Shown here in pieces: positions 7,975 through 17,668 of a stretch of 64,000 nt of DNA; within the stretch, counting starts at the first letter, position 1; each line of letters starts with the position of its first letter. Under the pieces are notes generated by a model. That model was given only the letters and a program-made list of their open reading frames with translations, did not search any database and was not told the origin of the DNA. The DNA comes from PHAA01 sp963665865 (GTDB lineage Bacteria; Bacillota; Syntrophomonadia; Syntrophomonadales; Syntrophomonadaceae). The stretch spans positions 3,410,001 through 3,474,000 of the forward strand of contig CAXXWF010000001.1 in assembly GCA_963665865.2 (NCBI GenBank). Direction: 5' to 3'. A program made the translations under genes and the position numbers.

Positions 7975-9986
7975 GTCGAGTAGGCGGGGCCTTTCGCCCT
8001 TCCAGATGATGTTTAGGCCGAGCCTACTCAGTTTCTGCTCCTTTCGGTTAGCAGTGTCTCACTAGCTTGACCGTGCTCATTATCCAGGCAATTGTGCCCC
8101 TACCCCTCACAGAACCGTACGAGCGCTATTTACGCATACGGCTCTTCGCATCATCATTAACCACTTATGTTGAGGTCTCCCATCTCAAGTCGTAGATATT
8201 TACGTAGATCCGGGGCTCAGGTAGCGGATACTTGCGCAACAGTCTTTTGAATTTGTCCCATTTGAAGCTCTTGCGTTGACTTCGCCGATTTAACCATTTG
8301 AACAGCAATTCTTCGACCCTACTTTTGTATCGTTCAAGTGCACTGCTGTTATCTGTTATCCCGTAGTATCGATAGTATCCTAGCAGTTTTCTGCTCAGCA
8401 CATCCATGATGTCCGGGACTGGCAGACTTCGGTGTTGCTTTAGCCATTCTTTAGTCCGCACAATGCTGTTGCTGAATTTCTTCCGGCTGGTTTTCCGCTT
8501 AACCCGAAACACTCCTTTCCGGCTCTTGCCGCAGTAGTGCGTAAATCCAAGAAAATTAAAGGTGTCGGGCTTCTGCTTGCTCGTCCGCTGCGCTTCGACT
8601 TCCGCATGTTTCCCGAACGCGATGATTCGGCTTTTGTCTTCTGCCAGTTCGAGATTAAATTTCGCCAGTCGTTCTTTTAGTGCTTCATAGAATGCACGGG
8701 CATCGTCTTCATACTGAAAACAACAGACAAAGTCATCTGCGTATCGGATCATGTAGGATTTTCCACGGCACTGCTTTCGCGCTACTTTCTGAAACCATAG
8801 GTCCAGCACATAATGCAGATACACATTTGCCAGAAGTGGGGAGATTACCCCGCCTTGTGGCGTTCCTTCCGGGGTGTCGTACTTGATTCCAGCTTCTATT
8901 ACACCCGCCTTCAGGAACCTAGTGATTAACCGCAGCATATTCGGGTCCGCAATCCGTTCCTTCAGGAATTTCATCAGCCAGGTATGGTCAACGTGATCGA
9001 AGAATCCTTTGATATCGGCATCGACAATGTAATTGATCCGCTGTTCTTCAATGACATTGTTCAGGTGTTTTAGGGCATCGTGGGCACTTCGCCCCGGCCG
9101 GAATCCATATGAGAATCCCAGAAAGTCTTGCTCGTAGATGGCATTCAGTATCCTAACCATCACTGCCTGTACAAGTTTATCCTCGTACGCTGGTATCCCG
9201 AGCGGCCGCCTCTGACTTGAACCCGGCTTGGGAATGTACACACGCCTTACCGTTTGCGGTTTGTAGGCTTGTCTTTTCATCCGCGCTACCAAATCCATTA
9301 TGTTGGCCTCCAGGTTTTCACCATAGCCCGCTTTGGTTACCCCATCAACTCCTGGCGCTTTCTTGCCATTCATGCTTTCATATGCAGTAAACAGCGTCTT
9401 CTCATTGATGAGATGAACCAGTGTCTGCAACTTGAGTTTTGGGTTTTCTCTCGCTCGTTTGGCTATCCTTGCCAGTTCCGTTTCCACTGTCTTTCCCCCT
9501 CCGGTGGGACAATGTTTCCTTGACCAGGTCTATGATACGTCGCCGCCTTTCCTCCCTGGACATTACTCCGGTTCATCAGTACTATGCAGCGATCCGACTC
9601 CCTGCCTTCCTTTTGGCTCCCTTGCTTTGTATCGCTTGTCGGCCATACTCCCTTGTGGAAGAGCGGCAGGGTCTCCCGAGTTGCCGTGACCTAGCAATGT
9701 GCAGCGTGCCAAGGTCTCTGACCCCGGAGGAGTTCCAGCGGTCTTGCCATGTCGTCCGCTGGGATGTTGCCTTCTGCTGGACGTAAAGCATCGGCCTCCT
9801 CGATTTTTACACATTTCGGGGCTCTATTCCTTCAACCTTACGGCTTTCGGCCCACTGCCTCGCCTGTCTACGCTTAAACAGTACGGTTACCCGCCCTGCT
9901 CCAAGACTGGCTACGAGGTGGCTGGCTAGGCCTTCCTCGGCGGGCTTTCCACCCGCTATATTTCACGACCTTGCTCGGTCGCTCAC
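7975..9986 (-). mobile_element. Group II intron with encoded maturase
   Basis: Retroelement whose RNA is on the minus strand. The 5' end is placed at GTGAGCGACCGAG (starting at 9986), a GUGNG-type intron start. The maturase is in domain IV. Domain V is recognisable at 8112-8144 (GAGCCGTATGCG ... CGTACGGTTC), followed by a domain VI-like stem that ends CCTACTCGAC near 7975. Total length is about 2.0 kb. The ends are inferred from motif position and may be off by a few bases. It lies between the convergent mfd and germination operons and interrupts a REP-like palindrome: AGGGAACAG (7960-7968) on one side, CTGTTCCCT (9993-10001) on the other. Confidence 0.85.
8165..9487 (-). CDS. ltrA: Group II intron reverse transcriptase/maturase
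   Basis: Intron-encoded protein of 440 residues that helps splicing and primes insertion by reverse transcription. The RT domain spans about 50-300, with the catalytic YADD motif (MIRYADDFVC near 245-255), the GFRPGRS block and the TPQGGVISP block. A maturase/thumb X region follows to the C-terminus. No HNH endonuclease domain is present, so mobility would not use second-strand cleavage by this protein. Start is GTG at 9487 with GGAGGGGG upstream. The reading frame is intact. Confidence 0.93.
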   Translation of the reverse strand: METELARIAKRARENPKLKLQTLVHLINEKTLFTAYESMNGKKAPGVDGVTKAGYGENLEANIMDLVARMKRQAYKPQTVRRVYIPKPGSSQRRPLGIPAYEDKLVQAVMVRILNAIYEQDFLGFSYGFRPGRSAHDALKHLNNVIEEQRINYIVDADIKGFFDHVDHTWLMKFLKERIADPNMLRLITRFLKAGVIEAGIKYDTPEGTPQGGVISPLLANVYLHYVLDLWFQKVARKQCRGKSYMIRYADDFVCCFQYEDDARAFYEALKERLAKFNLELAEDKSRIIAFGKHAEVEAQRTSKQKPDTFNFLGFTHYCGKSRKGVFRVKRKTSRKKFSNSIVRTKEWLKQHRSLPVPDIMDVLSRKLLGYYRYYGITDNSSALERYKSRVEELLFKWLNRRSQRKSFKWDKFKRLLRKYPLPEPRIYVNIYDLRWETST

Positions 9987-10013
9987 GTCCCCCTGTTCCC
10001 TCCAGTTTAACTC

Positions 10014-13000
10014 TTACTTAATCATATCCAGCACATCATGCAGTCCCTGAAGTGACGAAGAGCTGTCCAAGGATATTACCAGGCTATGGGAGCTCAGTTT
10101 TTTGAACTTTAATCCTCCTGGGGCAACAAAATTGCCTGGTAGAGGATGGGTTAGAAGGATTTCAACATCTTTTCCCTTGTGCCGTAGTCCTTTGATCTGT
10201 TTATCCCTCGCCTTAAGTCGTAATGATGCAACCTGCAGGAAATTTTCTACCGGCAGGGGCAGTTTGCCAAAGCGGTCCTCAATCTCGCTCTTGATACTTT
10301 CTATATCAGTAGTGTCGGCAGCCAGCAACAGGCGTCGGTAAATCCTCATTTTGGTACCTGAATCGGGAATATAACTGTCTGGAATGTAGTAATCCACATC
10401 AATGTCCAATTGAGGCTGAAGCGGTTCTTTGACTATTTTACCTTTAAGCTTACTAGTTTCTTGTTCGAGCAGCCGGCAGTACATATCAAAACCCACAGCA
10501 TGAATATAGCCATGCTGTTCAGCACCGAGGATATTCCCCGCCCCTCTGATTTCCAGGTCACGCAGGGCTATCCTTATCCCGGCTCCCAGCTCATTGAACT
10601 CTCTAATCGCATTCAACCTCTTCTGAGAAGCCTCAGTAATTACTTTATCTGGATGGTAGGTCAGATAGGCATATGCCACCCGATTGGAGCGGCCGACGCG
10701 TCCGCGCAGCTGGTAAAGCTGGGCTAACCCCATCCGATCAGCCATATCAATTATTATGGTGTTCACATTAGGCATATCCAGTCCGGATTCAATAATGGTA
10801 GTACATAAGAAAATATCGTATTCCCCTTGCACAAACTTCATTATGGTGCGGGCCAACTCATCTTCTTTCATTTTCCCATGCCCCACCCCAATCCTGATCT
10901 CGGGCAGAATTTTTTGCAGAGCTTCTTTTCTCTGATAAATGTCCTGGATGCGGTTATGCACAATAAAAACCTGCCCCCCTCGGCTCACCTCGGCCAACAC
11001 TGCCTCCCGCACGATTTCTTCGTTGTATTCCATCACATAGGTGGTTATCGGATAACGCTCGGGGGGTGGAGTTTCGATAACGGTCAGATCTCTTAAACCG
11101 GTTAGGCCCATGTGCAGACTGCGCGGTATAGGGGTTGCGGAAAGACTTAATACGTCAACCTGTTCTTTCAGCGCTTTTATTTTCTCCTTCTGAACTACGC
11201 CAAAACGATGTTCTTCATCCACAACCAGGAGTCCTAGATTATTAAACTTTATATCTTTGGAAAGGAGGCGATGAGTAGCGATAACAATATCGACCACTCC
11301 ACTGGCCAGGTCTGCGACTACTTTCTTTTGAGCAGCGGGGGACTTAAAACGACTTAAGACTTCCAGGTTGGCAGGATATTCCTGAAAACGTTTTTTAAAT
11401 GTTTCATAGTGCTGCTCAGCCAGGACGGTGGTGGGAACCAGTATAGCTACCTGCTTGCCGTCCATTACCGCTTTAAAAGCGGCTCGCAGGGCTACTTCGG
11501 TCTTGCCATAGCCTACATCTCCACATACCAGCCTATCCATAGGTTTACGATTTTCCATGTCCTTTTTTACATCGCGTATGGCTTTTAGTTGATCCGGGGT
11601 CTCCTGGTAGGGAAATTCGTCTTCGAACTGGGCTTGCCAGGGGGTGTCCGGCGGAAACGCATAACCTTCCAGCGATGCTCGGGTGGCATAGAGCAGCAGC
11701 AGCTCCTGAGCCATATCCTGTATGGATTGAGCAACCTTCTGGCGGGTTCTCTCCCATTCGCTGCCGCCCAGTTTACTCAGACGCGGTTCCCGCTCCTCAG
11801 AACTCGAATATCTATGTAGTAAGTCTAATTTATCAACCGGCAAATACAGCTTATCGGTCCCTGCATATTGCAGTAATATGTATTCGCGGGTTACCCCATC
11901 GGTCTGCACTTGAGTAACACCTCGGTAAATCCCTATACCATATTGTTCATGAACTACATAATCACCCCGCTGCAAATCCTCTACCAGTATTCTCTGTTCA
12001 CCTGCAGCCCTGGCGCGGTTCACTCTGGGCGTTTTCTTGCCCCAGATGTCTTGCTCCGTTACCAAGGCTAGTTTTAGGGTCTGACTGATAAACCCGCGCT
12101 GATAGGTTTGGGCAGCGAATTCCACTCCGACTAGATGCCGATCGCTGAGTTCCTGTTTTATTTCTGCCAGCAGACGGTCATGTTTAACGGCGAATCTGAC
12201 CGTATATTGCTGAGCCAGCCATTCCTCCAGACGGATAAAAAGGCTGTCATAACGCTTGTAGAAGGGCTCCATTTCTTTTTGCGCAACATGTTCATATAAG
12301 GCTACGCTGACCTGTGGAATATTACCCGGAAAAAAGGAATGGTAGATTGTGTTATGTCTGGCCAGACTGTCCGTTAAGGCACCCCGATCTAATAGAGCTA
12401 ATTCGGGTCGGCTCGCATCTTCCTTGCGAGCTTCTTTAAGAAATTCTCGATATTTGCGGCTCTGTCTGTCCAATGCCTGGTAGAATGCCCGGGGTTCATC
12501 AAAAAATACCCGGCTAGACTCCGGCAAATAATCGAGCAGAGTGCTCGTTAGCTTATCCCCCCGCAGTTCATCCGCTGGACTTATCAGCAAGTGACTTTCT
12601 TTTTTGGCAGAGCGCTGGGTATTTAAGTCAAAGCGACGCAGCATATCCAGAGTATCACCGAAAAATTCAGCTCGGCAGGGTTCCTTATCCCCCGCTGGAA
12701 AAACGTCCAGTATTCCGCCCCTAACCGCTAATTGACCTGGACGAGTAACCGTGTCCACTCTTTCATAACCGACTGCCACCAGTTGGCGCAACAGCTCATG
12801 AAGGGGATAGTCCCGACCCACTTCTAAAAGCAATGTTGATTTTTGCATAACCGCGGGAGAAATAATATTGTAGAACAACCCGCCCATGGTCGTAATAATA
12901 AGCAGTTTACGACGAGGATGAACGAGCAAGTTCTGCAGCGTGGCAATTCGTTCTACCTCGGTACGGGTTGTGTTCTCTTTCATAAATACAAAATCTCGTT

Positions 13001-13223
13001 CCAAAAAGAGGGCTATCTTATCATTATCCAGATTACCCTTTAAATCTTCGGCCAGATCATAAGCCTGTTCTTCCCCAGGTACGATATAGAGCAGCTTGCC
13101 CGGGGTATCCCGAAATATTTCTTGCAGAAAAAAAGCAAGGGCGCTTCCTGACAAACCGCTCAGCATGAAGTCTTGTGCGCTGTCCAGGTTGCGCTTGATT
13201 GCCTCTATCAGTTCCTGGTTCAA
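10014..13223 (-). CDS. mfd: Transcription-repair coupling factor Mfd
   Basis: Large ATP-driven translocase of 1069 residues. It removes RNA polymerase stalled at DNA lesions and recruits UvrA. The N-terminal UvrB-like region is followed by the RNA-polymerase-interacting domain with GDYVVHEQYGIG near residue 430. Then come the superfamily 2 helicase motifs: Walker A GDVGYGKTE, DEEH box and a RecG-like C-terminal helicase half. A TRCF domain ends the protein. The length is slightly short of the usual 1150. TTG start with GGGGAGGAAGAG upstream. Gene order pth-fin-mfd-spoVT is as in B. subtilis. Confidence 0.97.
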   Translation of the reverse strand: MNQELIEAIKRNLDSAQDFMLSGLSGSALAFFLQEIFRDTPGKLLYIVPGEEQAYDLAEDLKGNLDNDKIALFLERDFVFMKENTTRTEVERIATLQNLLVHPRRKLLIITTMGGLFYNIISPAVMQKSTLLLEVGRDYPLHELLRQLVAVGYERVDTVTRPGQLAVRGGILDVFPAGDKEPCRAEFFGDTLDMLRRFDLNTQRSAKKESHLLISPADELRGDKLTSTLLDYLPESSRVFFDEPRAFYQALDRQSRKYREFLKEARKEDASRPELALLDRGALTDSLARHNTIYHSFFPGNIPQVSVALYEHVAQKEMEPFYKRYDSLFIRLEEWLAQQYTVRFAVKHDRLLAEIKQELSDRHLVGVEFAAQTYQRGFISQTLKLALVTEQDIWGKKTPRVNRARAAGEQRILVEDLQRGDYVVHEQYGIGIYRGVTQVQTDGVTREYILLQYAGTDKLYLPVDKLDLLHRYSSSEEREPRLSKLGGSEWERTRQKVAQSIQDMAQELLLLYATRASLEGYAFPPDTPWQAQFEDEFPYQETPDQLKAIRDVKKDMENRKPMDRLVCGDVGYGKTEVALRAAFKAVMDGKQVAILVPTTVLAEQHYETFKKRFQEYPANLEVLSRFKSPAAQKKVVADLASGVVDIVIATHRLLSKDIKFNNLGLLVVDEEHRFGVVQKEKIKALKEQVDVLSLSATPIPRSLHMGLTGLRDLTVIETPPPERYPITTYVMEYNEEIVREAVLAEVSRGGQVFIVHNRIQDIYQRKEALQKILPEIRIGVGHGKMKEDELARTIMKFVQGEYDIFLCTTIIESGLDMPNVNTIIIDMADRMGLAQLYQLRGRVGRSNRVAYAYLTYHPDKVITEASQKRLNAIREFNELGAGIRIALRDLEIRGAGNILGAEQHGYIHAVGFDMYCRLLEQETSKLKGKIVKEPLQPQLDIDVDYYIPDSYIPDSGTKMRIYRRLLLAADTTDIESIKSEIEDRFGKLPLPVENFLQVASLRLKARDKQIKGLRHKGKDVEILLTHPLPGNFVAPGGLKFKKLSSHSLVISLDSSSSLQGLHDVLDMIK

Positions 13224-13336
13224 AACTCTTCCTCCCCATAACTTAAACGGTCACACCGCAAAAGGTGGACATCGCCCAAAGCGATCTCCACTAAAATATT
13301 AACCCTAAGTGTAACAGGAAGCAGGGGGACGGGTCC

Positions 13337-13498
13337 TTAACTATAGTAGTGCTGATTGAAAGATGCAGAGTGGGTTAAACCCATTTCTAATCCACATTCT
13401 TCGCATATTCCAGTTACTTGTACCGCGCCCTCTTCACCTTCCACTTCCAGTTCCTGAAAAACTCGTTCACAGTATTCACAGATATAATATATTTTCAA
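13337..13498 (-). CDS. fin: Anti-sigma-F factor Fin (YabK-like), small zinc-ribbon protein
   Basis: A 53-residue protein beginning LKIYYICEYC and containing two CxxC pairs (CEYC near residues 7-10, CEEC near 32-35). This is the pattern of the Fin/YabK family, which binds sigma-F and helps the switch from sigma-F to sigma-G in the forespore. It sits exactly between pth and mfd, where B. subtilis has fin. The start is TTG at 13498 with AAGGAGCGG upstream. Family and synteny agree; activity is inferred. A fragment of the REP-like repeat (GCAGGGGGACGGG) follows the stop codon. Confidence 0.85.
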   Translation of the reverse strand: MKIYYICEYCERVFQELEVEGEEGAVQVTGICEECGLEMGLTHSASFNQHYYS

Positions 13499-13526
13499 AA
13501 TGCCCGCTCCTTTTATGGGTTTTCTC

Positions 13527-13557
13527 GTATTTTCCCATAATAACCGGGCAAATATAC
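13527..13557 (-). promoter_or_regulatory. Possible sigma-F promoter for fin
   Basis: On the minus strand, GTATA (13553-13557) is followed after 16 nt by GGGAAAATAC (13527-13536). It resembles the sigma-F pattern GYWTA-N15-GGNRANAHTR, with one extra spacer base and mismatches at the end of the -10. fin is sigma-F-dependent in B. subtilis. A tentative call. Confidence 0.35.
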
Positions 13558-13564
13558 CTGCTCC

Positions 13565-14119
13565 TTAATTGTACGCGTTCATAGCCTCCATTATGCCGCC
13601 AGTTATCCATCTCTCTACCGCATCAGCCGCCTGTTTTATGGTTTGCTCCAGCTGTTCTTTCTCCCCGGCGGTAAAGCGCCCTAAAACCCAGTCTACTGCC
13701 TCACGATCGGCAGGACGTCCAATTCCGATTCGAGTACGCGCAAAATCAGGGGCAGCCAGTCTTTCCATAATGGATTTAATTCCGTTATGGCCGCCACTAC
13801 CGCCGGTTGCTCTCATACGCATGGTTCCCAAGGGCAAGTCCATGTCATCGTATATGACCATAAGATCCTGCAGGTCCAGCTTATGCCAGTGCACCAGAGG
13901 TTGTACTGATTTGCCGCTCAAATTCATGAAGGTAAGAGGTTTTACCAGCAATATTTTCTCGCCTTTTATCCTGGTCTGACCGATTATCGCATCAAACTTG
14001 CTCTCCTGTTTTTCTACCGGATAACGGGACGCCAATTCTTCCAAGACCATAAACCCTATGTTATGACGAGTATTCCTATATTCTTTGCCAGGGTTGCCAA
14101 GCCCTACGATTATCTTCAT
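13565..14119 (-). CDS. pth: Peptidyl-tRNA hydrolase
   Basis: Recycles tRNA by cleaving the ester bond of peptidyl-tRNA released during abortive translation. The protein has 184 residues, the usual length. Visible signatures are GLGNPGKEYRNTRHNIGF at the N-terminus (including the catalytic His) and DDMDLPLGTMRMRATGGSGG in the middle. The ATG at 14119 is chosen over an in-frame TTG 12 nt upstream because TTGAGG precedes it. It lies between ctc and fin as in B. subtilis (spoVC). Confidence 0.97.
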   Translation of the reverse strand: MKIIVGLGNPGKEYRNTRHNIGFMVLEELASRYPVEKQESKFDAIIGQTRIKGEKILLVKPLTFMNLSGKSVQPLVHWHKLDLQDLMVIYDDMDLPLGTMRMRATGGSGGHNGIKSIMERLAAPDFARTRIGIGRPADREAVDWVLGRFTAGEKEQLEQTIKQAADAVERWITGGIMEAMNAYN

Positions 14120-14202
14120 ATAAAACCTCAAATAATTATAATGAGTCTATTTTCGGGACAGGGAGCCGGTTATCTTTTCTCACGTGTTATTCGCTATTAA
14201 GT

Positions 14203-14232
14203 GCGACAAAAGAGAACCGTCCCCCTTGTCGC
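14203..14232. repeat. REP-like palindrome
   Basis: Arms GCGACAA/TTGTCGC enclose the core AGAGAACCGTCCCC. This copy has different outer arms from the GGAAACA type but the same core. It lies between ctc and pth. Confidence 0.7.
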
Positions 14233-14313
14233 AGGTTGTTTTCATCTTTGCGAATGGACGATTTTCACACAGTCTGACGTTTTTTTTCCCTATCCCTTTA
14301 TCCCGTTAATGGG

Positions 14314-14352
14314 AAAAAGGAAACAGGAGAACCGTCCCCTTGTTTCCTTTTT
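14314..14352 (-). terminator. REP-like palindrome acting as ctc terminator
   Basis: On the minus strand, AAAAAGGAAACA pairs with TGTTTCCTTTTT across the GGGGACGGTTCT core. It begins 6 nt after the ctc stop codon and ends in a T run, so it has the form of a Rho-independent terminator built from the repeat. Confidence 0.65.
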
Positions 14353-14358
14353 ACTGTT

Positions 14359-14964
14359 CTAAGCGTCAGTTTTCTCTGGTTCAGCTTTTCCGGCTTCAGT
14401 CTCATCTTTAGCCGCAACCAGGATATTAGCTATTACCGTATCCACATCTTCTACTTCCAAAGTAGCTGGCAAGGACAGATCCCCGACCGTGATTTTGCTT
14501 CCTATTTCCAGGTCGGATATATCAAAAGTTACTACTTCCGGTAAGTTTCCCGGCAGACAGAAAACTGCCAGTTCTCGAAGGGTTTGCTGGAGAACTCCAC
14601 CCTTAACAGTTAGGGCTTCTTCTCCCACCAGGTGAATTCTTATCATACTATGAATTTTCTCATTCATCTTTACGGTTAGGAAATCCACATGGATTATTTC
14701 ACCACTGATGCGGTTCTTTTGTATCTCTCTTACCTGGGCCATGATAGCCTGGTTTTCCCCGTCTAGTTCCAGAGAAAATATCCCCCGGGTACCTATATGG
14801 GTAAAGACTCTGCTTAACTCTTTTCTAGCCAGGAGAATTGTCAGATTCTCCTGGTCTTTTCCATAAACTACTGCCGGTACCCATTCATTACGTTTCAATT
14901 GTCTGAGATACCCAGTATTTTTAACCTCACGACTTTTACATTTCAATACCTGTGTCAACGCCAT
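14359..14964 (-). CDS. ctc: Ribosomal protein bL25, CTC/general stress type
   Basis: Binds 5S rRNA in the large ribosomal subunit. The 201 residues comprise an N-terminal 5S-binding domain (about 1-90) plus a C-terminal TL5-type domain (about 95-180) and an acidic tail. The two-domain length marks the CTC/TL5 class rather than the short L25. It lies next to prs and pth as in B. subtilis. The 228-nt gap upstream suggests its own promoter, but no confident -35/-10 pair was found. Confidence 0.92.
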   Translation of the reverse strand: MALTQVLKCKSREVKNTGYLRQLKRNEWVPAVVYGKDQENLTILLARKELSRVFTHIGTRGIFSLELDGENQAIMAQVREIQKNRISGEIIHVDFLTVKMNEKIHSMIRIHLVGEEALTVKGGVLQQTLRELAVFCLPGNLPEVVTFDISDLEIGSKITVGDLSLPATLEVEDVDTVIANILVAAKDETEAGKAEPEKTDA

Positions 14965-15192
14965 AATATCATCCCTTTCCTTTCTTAACGAACCATTCTG
15001 CTCCTAAGAGCTTACATCCTGAAAGTACCGCTCCCCTCGCCAAGCTTTGGTAACATTATACATAATTACCGATTAGAGCTTTTTTATGCGTTATTCTAGA
15101 AGATTCGATACAAAGTATATAGAAAAGCAAAGGGTATTTATTAATTTGCTGCTTAAACAACACAAAAATAATGTTTGTATAATTGCCCTTTC

Positions 15193-16146
15193 TCAATCCT
15201 CAAATATTTTACTCACCGATAGGTCTTCATGAATTCTTAATAAGGCTTCCCCTATCAGAGGGGCTATAGATAAGACGGTCAGGTTAGGCAGTCTCTTTTC
15301 ATCCAGCACCGGAATTGTATTGGTCACTATTATTTCTTTAAATGGAGCAGCGGCCATCCTGTCGATGGCAGGTCCGGAAAACACCGGGTGAGTGCAGCAG
15401 GCAAATACCTCCAGGGCACCCTTTTCCATCATGACTTTGGCAGCGGTGCAGATTGTGCCGGCGGTGTCTATAATATCGTCGATGAGTATTACTGATTTAC
15501 CTTCGACATCACCGATTACATTCATTACCTCGGAGACATTTGGAGCAGGTCGTCTTTTATCCACGATAGCCAGCGGTGCGCCCAATTTAGCAGCCAGATT
15601 GCGCGCCCGGGTAACCCCGCCTACATCCGGTGATACAACCACCGCCCGGTCTCCTAGTTTCTTTTTCTTCATATGTTCCGCCAAGGTCGCAACACCCGGC
15701 AGATGATCAACGGGTATATCGAAAAAGCCCTGTATTTGCGTAGCATGGAGATCAACAGTTACAACCCGATCCGCACCTGCTTCTACAATGAGATTGGAAA
15801 CCAGTTTGGCCGTAATGGGGTCGCGGGCCCGGCTCTTACGATCCTGACGTCCATATCCGAAGTAGGGGATGACGGCATTTATGCGCCCTGCTGATGCTCT
15901 CCTGAAAGCGTCGATCATGATGAGTAATTCCATAAGGTTCTCATTACCGGGGGAACATGTGGGCTGTAAAGCAAATACGTCTACTCCGCGAACACTTTCA
16001 TCAATTTCTACACTTACTTCACCATCCGAGAAATGAGATACTGTGGCTTTAGCTAACGACATCCCCAGATAATCTCCTATCTCTTTGGCCAAATACGGGT
16101 TGGCATTCCCAGTAAATAGTTTCATCCTCCACCTGGATGCATTCAT
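15193..16146 (-). CDS. prs: Ribose-phosphate pyrophosphokinase (PRPP synthetase)
   Basis: Makes PRPP from ribose 5-phosphate and ATP for nucleotide, His and Trp synthesis. The 317 residues carry the PRPP-binding loop (VILIDDIIDTAGTI near 220), the DLHATQIQGFFDIPVDHL block and the RQDRKSRARDPITA flexible loop. Start 16146 is chosen because GGAGG lies 9 nt upstream. The alternative internal ATG (MKLFTGN) has its purine-rich stretch immediately next to it, with no spacing. It lies 32 nt behind glmU, so the two are probably one operon. Confidence 0.97.
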   Translation of the reverse strand: MNASRWRMKLFTGNANPYLAKEIGDYLGMSLAKATVSHFSDGEVSVEIDESVRGVDVFALQPTCSPGNENLMELLIMIDAFRRASAGRINAVIPYFGYGRQDRKSRARDPITAKLVSNLIVEAGADRVVTVDLHATQIQGFFDIPVDHLPGVATLAEHMKKKKLGDRAVVVSPDVGGVTRARNLAAKLGAPLAIVDKRRPAPNVSEVMNVIGDVEGKSVILIDDIIDTAGTICTAAKVMMEKGALEVFACCTHPVFSGPAIDRMAAAPFKEIIVTNTIPVLDEKRLPNLTVLSIAPLIGEALLRIHEDLSVSKIFED

Positions 16147-16178
16147 TCAGCTTAACCTCCATTCAGATTTCGGAACTG

Positions 16179-17546
16179 TTAATTCTTGCGAGCGCTCTTA
16201 CTCTTCTTAGTGAGATTCTTTTGGTCGGCCCGTTCCACAGCCAGAGTGTTTGCCGGAACATTTCGAGTAATTGTAGAACCAGCTCCGGTTACAGAGTTTG
16301 CTCCCACCTTAATCGGTGCTACCAGGTTAGTATTGCTCCCAATAAATACTCCATCCTCGAGAACGGTCTCCCACTTATTTTGGCCATCATAGTTACAAGT
16401 AATCGTACCTGCTCCTATGTTAACACCTTTCCCTATCATGGCATCTCCTATATAGCTTAAGTGCGGGGCTTTGCTCCCTTCTCCCAGGGTCGATTTTTTG
16501 ATTTCCACAAAGTCGCCCACTTTTACCTTACGATGCAGTACGGCTCCAGGACGTAAATAAGCAAAGGGGCCGATAGTGCATTCGTCACCTACCTGAGCCT
16601 CTTTGATGCGCGAATTTTCAATTAATACCTTGTTGCCTACCGAGGAGGAGCTAATGTGAGTTCCAGACCCAATCTCACAAGCCGTTCCTATGCTGGTATG
16701 ACCTTCAATTATGGTTTGGGGATAAATGATGGTGTCACTGCCAATTACGACATCATTATCTATAAAAGTGGAACTGGGATCTATAATCGTTACCCCGCTT
16801 CTCATGAGGGCTTCATTTTTACGACGCCTTATTATTTTTTCCGCCTGAGCCAATTGAACCCGGTCATTAATTCCATACATATCTTCCTGGGCATCCAATA
16901 GCAAGGCTTCCACCTTTTTGCCGCTTTTTTTAAGTATCTGCAGAATGTCGGTTAAGTAGTATTCGCCTTGAGCATTCTGTGCACCGATGCCAGCCAAGGC
17001 AGCAAAGGTATCCTTAACCTGCAGACAATACATACCCGAATTAATCTCCCTAATCAGTTTTTGCTCTCCATCAGCATCTTTTTCTTCCACAATACACTGA
17101 AAAGACCCTTGGGGGTCACGTATTATCCTGCCATAACCATGGGGATCTTCCACTCGGGTGGAAAGAACCGTTGCCGTGGCCCCGCTGCCCAAGTGATAAT
17201 CAATCATTGCCTTAAGTGTTGCTGCCTGCAGCAAGGGGGTATCCCCAGCCAGAACCAGGATGGTATCATCCCCGCTGACTTTTCCCTCTGCTTGCAAAAG
17301 GGCATGTCCAGTTCCAAGTTGTTCTTCCTGCACTGCAAACTCAACCGCCCCGGGGGGATATAATTCTTCTACGGCTTGTCTACCGTGCCCTACTACGAGG
17401 ATCATTCTATCCACCCCAGCCGCCCGCACTGCATCTGTTACATGAACCACCATTGGTTTTCCGGCCACCCGGTGAACAACCTTGGGCAGTTGTGAACACA
17501 TACGAACCCCTTTGCCAGCAGCCAGTATTACCGCTGAAAATCTCAC
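16179..17546 (-). CDS. glmU: Bifunctional GlmU, UDP-GlcNAc synthesis
   Basis: Acetylates glucosamine 1-phosphate and then uridylylates it to UDP-GlcNAc for peptidoglycan. The N-terminal pyrophosphorylase domain begins FSAVILAAGKGVRM. The C-terminal left-handed beta-helix acetyltransferase half has the hexapeptide repeats and NCDYDGQNK-like active region (TCNYDGQNKWET). A GTG at 17546 with AAAGG upstream is preferred. An ATG seven codons earlier (17567) is possible but has no visible RBS. About 455 residues, normal. It heads glmU-prs. Confidence 0.95.
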   Translation of the reverse strand: MRFSAVILAAGKGVRMCSQLPKVVHRVAGKPMVVHVTDAVRAAGVDRMILVVGHGRQAVEELYPPGAVEFAVQEEQLGTGHALLQAEGKVSGDDTILVLAGDTPLLQAATLKAMIDYHLGSGATATVLSTRVEDPHGYGRIIRDPQGSFQCIVEEKDADGEQKLIREINSGMYCLQVKDTFAALAGIGAQNAQGEYYLTDILQILKKSGKKVEALLLDAQEDMYGINDRVQLAQAEKIIRRRKNEALMRSGVTIIDPSSTFIDNDVVIGSDTIIYPQTIIEGHTSIGTACEIGSGTHISSSSVGNKVLIENSRIKEAQVGDECTIGPFAYLRPGAVLHRKVKVGDFVEIKKSTLGEGSKAPHLSYIGDAMIGKGVNIGAGTITCNYDGQNKWETVLEDGVFIGSNTNLVAPIKVGANSVTGAGSTITRNVPANTLAVERADQKNLTKKSKSARKN

Positions 17547-17668
17547 TTTTACCTTTCCACTCCTCATTGTAACTTATTATTTTATCCGGTTTTTAGGCGG
17601 AACTTATACAATTATATTATAACCTTTTATTCTGACTGGTGTAAGAGCTTTAATTAGCGCTGCAGGGC

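Noticed and set aside
9563..9929. Several 70-115 codon frames upstream of the intron maturase
   Set aside because: They fall in the structured domains I-III of the group II intron RNA and have no protein features.
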